DNA of 64,000 nt from Nosocomiicoccus massiliensis (GTDB lineage: Bacteria; Bacillota; Bacilli; Staphylococcales; Salinicoccaceae): NCBI RefSeq assembly GCF_002871345.2, contig NZ_CP136964.1, positions 1,240,001-1,304,000 of the forward strand. Direction: 5' to 3'. Both the position numbers and the translations under genes were made by a program. The notes below the pieces were generated by a model. It searched no databases. It was not told where the DNA came from and worked only from the letters and a program-made list of their open reading frames with translations. Shown here in pieces: positions 57,899 through 64,000 of this stretch (within the stretch, counting starts at the first letter, position 1; the number at the start of each line of letters is the position of its first letter).

Positions 57899-58686
57899 AA
57901 GATATACTACATGCTGAATTTTTTAAATTCAAAGGAATGTTTAAGAGATATTATATTGACTCAATCGCAGAAGTCACTTCTTATATCATACTATTCACAA
58001 GTCTTACATATTTTATTGTTTCTACAAGTGAAGCAGATAACATTATTCCGCAAATATTAATTGGAGTTTTCATTTGGTTTATTGGCATAAATGCGATTGC
58101 GATATTCACTTTTATACTACAAGAAGAGATGGCATTAGGTACATTGGAACAAATATTTTTAACGAAGACGAGTCTTACGAAGATGCTTTTAGGACGTGCA
58201 ATTTCGACATTTATTTTTGACTCTATTGGTGGTGTTGTCTTATCTATCTCAACGGTGTTTGCACTTGTTTTTATATCACCTGCGCTTAGCATTTCAGACA
58301 TGAATTTAATAGTGATTTTAAATCCGCTATTAATACTGGTGATTTTAGTAACAATGGTGGGGATTTATGGATTTTCTTTTATTTTAGCAGGACTTTCGAT
58401 TATATTTAAAAGAATCTCAGCGATTACAGTAATTCTAAACTATATGTTTTTATTCATTATTGGAGTGATACTTGCTGGGGATACATTGCCGTTAATTTTA
58501 GATATCTTTTCTAAATTTTTACCCATCACTTGGGGAGTCATTGTCATCAGTGATATTTTTAACGGAGATACGAATGTTATGAATATTATTTGGTTAATAA
58601 TTAACTCGATTTTGTATTTTGTAGTTGGACTATATTTATTTAACAAAATGACTTACATCGCAAGAGTTAAAGGAACGCTAGATTAG
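57895..58686 (+). CDS. ABC-2 type permease of the RiPP locus
   Basis: 263 residues with six predicted helices, starting MKDILHAEFFKFKGMFKRYY, typical of ABC-2 membrane subunits of drug or lantibiotic-immunity exporters (with NLYF-like cytoplasmic loop EEMALGTLEQIFLTKTS). ATGA overlap with the ATPase gene. A strong terminator lies 80 bases downstream, so this ends the operon. Confidence 0.85.
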   Translation: MKDILHAEFFKFKGMFKRYYIDSIAEVTSYIILFTSLTYFIVSTSEADNIIPQILIGVFIWFIGINAIAIFTFILQEEMALGTLEQIFLTKTSLTKMLLGRAISTFIFDSIGGVVLSISTVFALVFISPALSISDMNLIVILNPLLILVILVTMVGIYGFSFILAGLSIIFKRISAITVILNYMFLFIIGVILAGDTLPLILDIFSKFLPITWGVIVISDIFNGDTNVMNIIWLIINSILYFVVGLYLFNKMTYIARVKGTLD

Positions 58687-58768
58687 TATTAAAAATAAGA
58701 CTGTTTCTAAAGTTGAATATGGAGTGATAGAACCTTTTAAAAAATATCATTTTATAGAATATAGTACT

Positions 58769-58799
58769 AAGACACGAGAATCATTCTGGTGTCTTTTTT
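58769..58799 (+). terminator. Terminator of the radical SAM RiPP operon
   Basis: AAGACAC (58769-58775) pairs with GTGTCTT, with an inner AGAAT/ATTCT stem, followed by six T. Confidence 0.85.
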
Positions 58800-58874
58800 G
58801 ATTCCTAATTTCTAAATTAACAGTTTATAAAACGACAGTTATTATTTATAAAAACGTTATACAAATAAAGAAAA

Positions 58875-58920
58875 AATAGTCATTCAAGAAAAACGTTGTA
58901 GAAGTAAAATAGGATAAGTG
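58875..58920 (+). repeat. Right copy of the diverged direct repeat
   Basis: AATAGTCATTCAAG (58875-58888), 14 variable bases, AGTAAAATAG (58903-58912), then GATAAG; same order and spacing as at 53211. Confidence 0.5.
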
Positions 58921-59077
58921 CAATACAAAAAAATAAATCTAAAAAAACAGAACTATCTTAGTAATGAAATTAATATACAACATCCTCAATCAGTAATGTA
59001 ACTCATACGTAACTAGGATTTCTCTGAGAGAAGAAGGGTATATTATATAAAATATTAATCAACTGTTACATGAAAGA

Positions 59078-59239
59078 ATGAATCAATATTTTATGAACAA
59101 CTCTTTAATAGATTTTAATCATAAACTAAACAAATTCGCTTCTATACTAGATCAGTTGATACAAGAACAAAATAAATTGGGACAAAGTAATGAAATATTA
59201 ATGAATTTAATTTTGGATTTACTTGGTGTTTCAGAGTAA
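59078..59239 (+). CDS. Small helical protein (53 aa)
   Basis: MNQYFMNNSLIDFNHKLNKF followed by a second amphipathic helix LDQLIQEQNKLGQSNEILMN and a hydrophobic end LILDLLGVSE; probably a helical hairpin. Not recognised. The next gene starts a few bases after its stop, so they form a pair. The ribosome site is weak. Confidence 0.45.
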   Translation: MNQYFMNNSLIDFNHKLNKFASILDQLIQEQNKLGQSNEILMNLILDLLGVSE

Positions 59240-59251
59240 AGGATGAAAAGA

Positions 59252-59668
59252 ATGTGGGAAAAAGATAGAATAAATATTGTTATTTCTAGAGAAGATTTAG
59301 AAGAAATAAATGATTATGTCAGTAAAAATAATGAGTATAATTCTAGATCAGATTTCTTTGTAAAAGCAGGGTTGCAGAAAATTATAGCTGATAAAAATGA
59401 AAAAGATTTAGTAAATGAATCAATGGAGAAAATAAAATATATTGATAAAAATGTAGAGTTATTACTACAAATGTTAGTTGGTTTCATGTTTAATAATGAA
59501 ATGGCAGGAATGGATGATTATTATAAAGAGTCTGTTATTTATTTTAAAGCACAAAAAGCTTTAGACAACTATTTTAAAAAGAAAAAGATGAATAATTTAA
59601 ATGAGAAAACTTCTAATAGAAAAAGAGAAGTCAATCTTGACTTTCTATATAATTCCGATGATCTTTAA
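59252..59668 (+). CDS. Ribbon-helix-helix-like DNA-binding protein
   Basis: About 138 residues. The N terminus INIVISREDLEEINDYVSKN then YNSRSDFFVKAGLQKIIADK follows the strand-helix-helix pattern of CopG/Arc/MetJ regulators; the rest is helical with a basic C terminus. Such proteins commonly control plasmid or ICE genes. AAAGG is nine bases before ATG 59252 but two before ATG 59243, so I prefer the later one. It could regulate the neighbouring lanthipeptide locus, but nothing shows it. Confidence 0.5.
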   Translation: MWEKDRINIVISREDLEEINDYVSKNNEYNSRSDFFVKAGLQKIIADKNEKDLVNESMEKIKYIDKNVELLLQMLVGFMFNNEMAGMDDYYKESVIYFKAQKALDNYFKKKKMNNLNEKTSNRKREVNLDFLYNSDDL

Positions 59669-59894
59669 GTTAAAAAATTATGATAAACTCCAAGAAATTA
59701 GTATTATCAATTGTATATAGTTCATGAGACCTCTTAAATGAACCCAATAGAATTAATTACATGCTATATTAGTTACTAAAATTCTCCGATTTTGTAAAAG
59801 TTTTATAAAACAGTTTTAATAAATTTATTATCCATATACAATAAAAATAAAATAATTAGTATATCGAAAACTACATCAATAATATGCGATAAAA

Positions 59895-59908
59895 AGAAAA
59901 CGCTTGCA
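59895..59908 (+). promoter_or_regulatory. cre-like CcpA operator overlapping the lanA -35 box
   Basis: AGAAAACGCTTGCA fits the catabolite-responsive element consensus TGNAANCGNWNNCA except at the first base. It overlaps TTGCAT of the promoter. Confidence 0.4.
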
Positions 59909-59932
59909 TTATTTTGATTATTGGCATAATAT
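59904..59932 (+). promoter_or_regulatory. Promoter of the lanthipeptide genes
   Basis: TTGCAT (59904-59909), 17-base spacer, TAATAT (59927-59932), 33 bases before the precursor start codon. The rest of the 297-base gap before lanA holds only a 12-base palindrome GTTTTATAAAAC (59800-59811) of unknown meaning. Confidence 0.6.
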
Positions 59933-59965
59933 TGAATTTAATCCTATAGAAAGGAGGGAAAGGTC

Positions 59966-60088
59966 ATGAAGTTAGAACTCAAATTGGATGTTGAGAAAGT
60001 AAAAGTTGAAAAACCTACTAAAGGTTCAGCTTATACATCTTATTCATCATGTTCATGCGTTAATCCGCCATGCCCAATCCGTCCGTAA
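59966..60088 (+). CDS. lanA: Class I lanthipeptide precursor (40 aa)
   Basis: Leader part MKLELKLDVEKVKVEKPTKG and core part SAYTSYSSCSCVNPPCPIRP. The leader has an ELKLDVEKV stretch in the place of the FNLD box recognised by LanB/LanC. The core holds six Ser/Thr (positions 1, 4, 5, 7, 8, 10) and three Cys (9, 11, 16) followed or separated by prolines, allowing up to three overlapping lanthionine rings. AAGGAGGG precedes the ATG. It is followed by lanB and lanC. The core is unlike nisin, Pep5 or gallidermin types known to me; the leader/core border is a guess. Confidence 0.75.
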   Translation: MKLELKLDVEKVKVEKPTKGSAYTSYSSCSCVNPPCPIRP

Positions 60089-60093
60089 GGTAA

Positions 60094-60123
60094 AACGGTC
60101 AATGATAATTATCATTGACCGTT
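60094..60123 (+). terminator. Perfect 30-base palindrome between lanA and lanB
   Basis: AACGGTCAATGATAA (60094-60108) and its exact complement (60109-60123). As RNA this makes a hairpin of about 13 pairs; there is no long T run, so it more likely attenuates or stabilises the lanA transcript than stops it completely. Confidence 0.6.
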
Positions 60124-60144
60124 CTAAAATATAGGAGGAACAAT

Positions 60145-62943
60145 ATGGAAAAATCTATTTTTAATTATATATATATTAGCAGAGAACCAAGCTTAAATTT
60201 CAATAAAAAGTATTTAAACAAAGAGTTTATAGATAATAAAGAATTTGTGGATTTAGTAAACTTCGATAATTTAATTTTAAGGAATTCAAAAAATTTATCA
60301 AATAAAATAAAAGAAGGTAAACAAACATTTGAAATAAACAGAGCCATTTCTACATATCTTAGCAAATTAGCTTCTAAACCAACACCATTTGATTTAAATA
60401 GTAAAATAAAAGTTTATAATAAATTTATTAAAAAAGATGAGTTCTATCACATAGAATTTTCTACAGAATGCTTAAGAAATATAAAAAAAGACTTTCTAAA
60501 AAATTCACACAAACTATATGAGTTAAAAGTAAAGTTTAATCCACTATTTAATGTGAATAATGATAGATTAGATTTTTATTACTTATTAAATAATGACGAT
60601 GCTAAATACATTATTAATGATAATGACATTTTGAAATTAGTACGAAAGCATTGTTATATGAATGAAATCACTCTTGAAAAATTAGTTAATCTAATACTAA
60701 AAAAATATGCTGAATTAAATAGGGATGATTTGTTAGACTTTCTTCTAGATCTTATAGATAAGAATATTTTAGTATCTGAATTAGATTTTTCCAATAAAGA
60801 TACTAATGTTGTAGATACCATTAGTAAATTATCTAATAAATTAAAGTATAAAAATGAACCTATAATAAAAATAATCAAATGTTTAAAAGATCAACAATCA
60901 CTGAGTAACTCTTTCGAAGAAATTAAACGCATAGAATCTGGTCTAAAAAAAATATTTAAAAATTTAGATAATAATGCTTTAGTTGTTGAATCATACGAAT
61001 TTTGTAACAACCATCCACTTGAAGAATATGAAGATATCTTAATGGAAATAATTAATTTATATCTTACCTTTGGAGGACGAGTTAGTTATATTGACAACAA
61101 AATAATTAATTGGTTCTTAGAAGATAACGAATATAATCTAGTACCTTTAAAAGAACTTATTAATAATCCACAATTTAAAGAGATATGGAGTAATAGTGTG
61201 ACCTATACCCCTTCAAAAAATTTCTCCATTTTAGAAGATATAATTGAATGTAACTATTTTGAGAAAACAATTGAAATAAGCGAACATATTGATGAAGGTT
61301 TATTAAATCAAGAAAACGAAGTAATCGGACTAAACGGAGAGATAGTATTTTACATAGGTAATAGAGGAAAAGTTATTTTGGAAACTAACCCATTTAGTGA
61401 TAGTTTTCTGAAAATTAGTGGAAGATTTTTAAGAAATACAACAGAAGATATCAGAAATGATGTGAAAGCAAAAATCGAAGAAAAATCTTGCTTACAAGAA
61501 TCTGAATACTTACATTCAGAACTAGATATCCTTACAAAAAATCCTCACTTTAATAATATTAATAAAAACCCCTCTTTATACGGTTCAGTAATTAATTTAA
61601 ATACGTGGAATGATGAAGAGGAAAATCTAAATATAGATGATTTATACGTAGGATGTTCAAATCGTGAACTCTACTTATGGTCAAAAAAACATGAGAAAAA
61701 AGTTATTCCTCATGTGTCGAATTCAGCTTCTTTAAATGATAGATTCCCTGTTATATATAATTTCCTTGCAAAGATGGGTTTAGAAAAGCATAGAAATGTT
61801 ACAGATGCTTTTATAACATCAAGTAGTAATAGAAAACATACTCCGGAACTAACATATAAAGGTCATATAATTTTAAGGGAGCAATGGAAGTTAGACAGTA
61901 CTTTTAAATACCAAATTAGACAAAAGAAAATTGATGTGAAAACAGCTTTTAAAGATTGGCTAATTAGATGGAACATAGAAAATGAATACTTAGGACTTTC
62001 CTTAGGAGAATCTCCGATGGTATATAACTTAAAAAATGAATATCATTTAAGTACTATTAGTAAGATAATAAGCAATAATCTTGATAGAATATCAACAATT
62101 GTTTTTATAAATGTAGATAGTCAAATACATGAAGAAGATTATATTTTCGAGCAATTTGTGCTAGGTTATTATAACGCTCCCCTAGGTCAAGATAATGTGA
62201 AGGAATTAACAAATTATTATCACGATGATAGATGCTATAGTCAAAAATGGATTTATATTAAGATTTACTATGAGGAAACGAGTAGAAAGAGAATTTATAA
62301 AAAAATTAAAGATTTTATTGATGAAAACTCTATTCAAAATTGGCATTTCATAAACTACAGAGATCCTAGTGAGCACATACGAATAAGGATTTTACCAGCA
62401 AATGAAAAAATAAAGTCTAAAATTATTTACTTTATAAAAAAACTATATGGTGAACACTTCATTTACAAATATCAATTTGAAGCTTTTAATCCAGAAATTA
62501 ACCGATATGGAGGCATAGAGAATTATAATAATATTTTAGATTACTTTTCTATTAGTTCAGAGTTAGCTATTCAACGAATTTGCTCCAATGATACATCACT
62601 AGAGGCCATGACATTAGAAATTTACTATATTCTAAATAAACATTTTTATTTCTCCGACAACGAAATTCTAGAATTATATAAGGAATTTCGGAAATATGAT
62701 TATGAGATTTACAGAGAAAAAAAGAGAGCTTTAAAAGAAAACTATACATTTTATGAACCATTTTATTTATTAGATTATGATTTTTCTAAAATTATATCTC
62801 AAATAGCTAAAAAGTATGATTCGGATCTAATAAAATCAATTATTCACATGCACATAAACAGAGTAATGGGAATTAATAGAAACGAGGAAAATAAGATATA
62901 TTGTTTATTGGCGAACTTTATTTTATCTAAAAAATATTTTTAA
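60145..62943 (+). CDS. lanB: Class I lanthipeptide dehydratase LanB
   Basis: 932 residues, the length of full LanB enzymes with fused glutamylation and elimination domains. It uses glutamyl-tRNA to activate Ser/Thr of the precursor. The N-terminal Lant_dehydr region shows ISTYLSKLASKPTPFDLNSK; YGSVINLN and the following part belong to the glutamylation domain. From about residue 698 the SpaB_C elimination domain has WHFINYRDPSEHIRIRILP and FNPEINRYGG, carrying the conserved arginines and histidine. ATAGGAGGAACAAT supports ATG 60145. High A+T and rare-codon use mark it as acquired DNA. Confidence 0.93.
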   Translation: MEKSIFNYIYISREPSLNFNKKYLNKEFIDNKEFVDLVNFDNLILRNSKNLSNKIKEGKQTFEINRAISTYLSKLASKPTPFDLNSKIKVYNKFIKKDEFYHIEFSTECLRNIKKDFLKNSHKLYELKVKFNPLFNVNNDRLDFYYLLNNDDAKYIINDNDILKLVRKHCYMNEITLEKLVNLILKKYAELNRDDLLDFLLDLIDKNILVSELDFSNKDTNVVDTISKLSNKLKYKNEPIIKIIKCLKDQQSLSNSFEEIKRIESGLKKIFKNLDNNALVVESYEFCNNHPLEEYEDILMEIINLYLTFGGRVSYIDNKIINWFLEDNEYNLVPLKELINNPQFKEIWSNSVTYTPSKNFSILEDIIECNYFEKTIEISEHIDEGLLNQENEVIGLNGEIVFYIGNRGKVILETNPFSDSFLKISGRFLRNTTEDIRNDVKAKIEEKSCLQESEYLHSELDILTKNPHFNNINKNPSLYGSVINLNTWNDEEENLNIDDLYVGCSNRELYLWSKKHEKKVIPHVSNSASLNDRFPVIYNFLAKMGLEKHRNVTDAFITSSSNRKHTPELTYKGHIILREQWKLDSTFKYQIRQKKIDVKTAFKDWLIRWNIENEYLGLSLGESPMVYNLKNEYHLSTISKIISNNLDRISTIVFINVDSQIHEEDYIFEQFVLGYYNAPLGQDNVKELTNYYHDDRCYSQKWIYIKIYYEETSRKRIYKKIKDFIDENSIQNWHFINYRDPSEHIRIRILPANEKIKSKIIYFIKKLYGEHFIYKYQFEAFNPEINRYGGIENYNNILDYFSISSELAIQRICSNDTSLEAMTLEIYYILNKHFYFSDNEILELYKEFRKYDYEIYREKKRALKENYTFYEPFYLLDYDFSKIISQIAKKYDSDLIKSIIHMHINRVMGINRNEENKIYCLLANFILSKKYF

Positions 62944-62962
62944 AATTTGTAAAGAGGTTAAC

Positions 62963-64000
62963 ATGAAAAATATTATTATATCGCAGGCAATTAAAGCTTT
63001 AGATGATTATTTGAAAAATTATTCTAAATATATTTCAAGGGAAAATGTTTTAACTTTAGCGGAAGGAATTCCAGGTGCTGTAATTTTATATAACGAAATA
63101 AAACCGTTTCTCTCAAATAATGAAATTAAATATTTTGAAGAAACTTTAATTACGAAAATTATAAAAGAATTCAATAAAAGAGAGACGTTTGATTTAGGGC
63201 TTTGGTCTGGGTTATGCGGAATAAATACATCATTGATTTTATTAAACTCTTTTAATGATCTTGAAGATGTCATTTCCGATTTGCAGCAAGTAATAGAGAA
63301 TGAGTGTGAAAATTTTTTTAATTATCTGGAATCTAAAGATTGTCAAGAAATAAATTATGGAGATTTTGATTTGTTTAGCGGTTTAACTGGTATTTTAAAG
63401 TATTTGTTATATTCAAATCAAAAAAACATATTAAAAGATATAAAACTTTTAGAAAGAGGAAAAAATATATTTATAAATTTTATAAATGATGAATGTTTAG
63501 ACGGAAAGCCAAAGTTTTTTATTTCAAACAAAAATATGATTGGGAATCTAAAAAACAGCTTTAAAGAAGGGGGCATAATTTTAGGTGCAGCGCATGGGAT
63601 AGCCAGTTTCATAAGTGTATTAATATCCCTATACCAAAGGGAATTGATTAATGAGCAAACGCTTAAAAAAAGCTTAACTCTTTTACAAAAAGAATATACG
63701 TTTACCTTAAATAAAAATAACGCTTTTGTTATTCTGAATAATAATGATTGTAATTATAATTTAGGAGTTAACAATTCGTGGTGTTATGGGTTACCTGGTA
63801 TATTACCAGCTCTTCTTAAAAGTTTAATTTATTCTAACAATTTAACCCTAAGGGAGGGGGTTAAGAAAAGCTTAGCTACATGGAATCTTAAAGAAATTGG
63901 AAATACGATAGATATGAACAGTGACATTTTTTGTCATGGTAAAGCAGGAATACTTTATAGCAGTTTGTTGATAAATGAGTTTAATTTTGAAACAGGTCAG
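62963..64000 (+). CDS. lanC: Lanthionine cyclase LanC (3' end beyond window)
   Basis: 346 residues in the window, no stop before base 64000. LanC adds cysteine thiols to dehydrated residues. The expected catalytic histidine is in GAAHGIAS (H211), and the zinc ligands are C274 (SWCYGLPG), C324 and H325 (FCHGKAG), matching the NisC set in order and spacing. AAAGAGGT precedes the ATG, 19 bases behind lanB. Roughly 65-75 residues should be missing. Confidence 0.93.
   Translation, partial: MKNIIISQAIKALDDYLKNYSKYISRENVLTLAEGIPGAVILYNEIKPFLSNNEIKYFEETLITKIIKEFNKRETFDLGLWSGLCGINTSLILLNSFNDLEDVISDLQQVIENECENFFNYLESKDCQEINYGDFDLFSGLTGILKYLLYSNQKNILKDIKLLERGKNIFINFINDECLDGKPKFFISNKNMIGNLKNSFKEGGIILGAAHGIASFISVLISLYQRELINEQTLKKSLTLLQKEYTFTLNKNNAFVILNNNDCNYNLGVNNSWCYGLPGILPALLKSLIYSNNLTLREGVKKSLATWNLKEIGNTIDMNSDIFCHGKAGILYSSLLINEFNFETGQ

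Larger units (their letters stand above)
58687..59077. other. Gap between the two RiPP loci
   Basis: Contains the operon terminator and the right copy of the direct repeat. No intact gene is seen; the sequence is very A+T-rich. Confidence 0.5.

Overview
The window reads as a low-GC Gram-positive chromosome, most likely a member of the Staphylococcaceae outside Staphylococcus proper (a Jeotgalicoccus/Nosocomiicoccus/Salinicoccus-like coccus). Reasons seen in the sequence: the Firmicutes gene order of the S10-spc-alpha ribosomal cluster followed by ecfA1-ecfA2-ecfT-truA-rplM-rpsI, strong AGGAGG-type ribosome sites, short zinc-type S14, a FemX-like bridge transferase, a SagB-like glucosaminidase, malate:quinone oxidoreductase and a SadA-like decarboxylase. 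The genus is inference. I see no rRNA, tRNA, CRISPR array or complete insertion sequence.

Layout. 1-34.1 kb is ordinary chromosome: transporters (SSS symporter tail, LysP-type permease, YeiH, NptA-type Na/Pi, two MFS, NCS2 purine permease), a formate-dehydrogenase group (fdhD, OxlT-like MFS with a frameshift, FdhF/YdeP oxidoreductase), envelope genes (YhgE/Pip, SagB-like, PopT, FemX-like), lipoproteins (ASST-like, PepSY) and metabolism (DAHP synthase, Mqo). A parS-like 14/16 match lies just behind a RacA-like HTH/coiled-coil gene. 34.2-52.6 kb is the ribosomal protein super-operon from rpsJ to rplQ, the ECF vitamin-transporter module with truA, then rplM-rpsI behind an L13-type leader.

52.6-64 kb is a strongly AT-rich accessory island beginning immediately behind the rpsI terminator, where a decayed tyrosine-recombinase C terminus remains, as expected of an integrative element that used the rpsI 3' end. 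It carries two neighbouring RiPP loci. Locus 1 (53.4-58.7 kb): an RRNPP (Rgg/PlcR-like) regulator, a divergent 29-residue pheromone-like peptide, a small membrane protein, a secreted protein with a glycine-rich hydrophobic C-terminal segment, a 35-residue single-cysteine precursor, a radical SAM maturase whose N-terminal recognition domain is cut off by a one-base frameshift, and an ABC exporter pair. The architecture resembles streptococcal Rgg/SHP-controlled radical SAM RiPP loci, but the precursor matches no class I recognise. The locus lies between two diverged direct repeats.

Locus 2 (59.9 kb to the window edge): a class I lanthipeptide cluster with a 40-residue precursor (short Ser/Thr/Cys/Pro-rich core), full-length LanB, and a LanC cut by the window end. 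Its promoter overlaps a cre-like operator, and a perfect 30-bp palindrome separates lanA from lanB. Export, protease and immunity genes for this locus would have to lie beyond base 64000.

Best candidates for something undescribed are the quorum-sensing/radical-SAM RiPP locus and the lanthipeptide core sequence.
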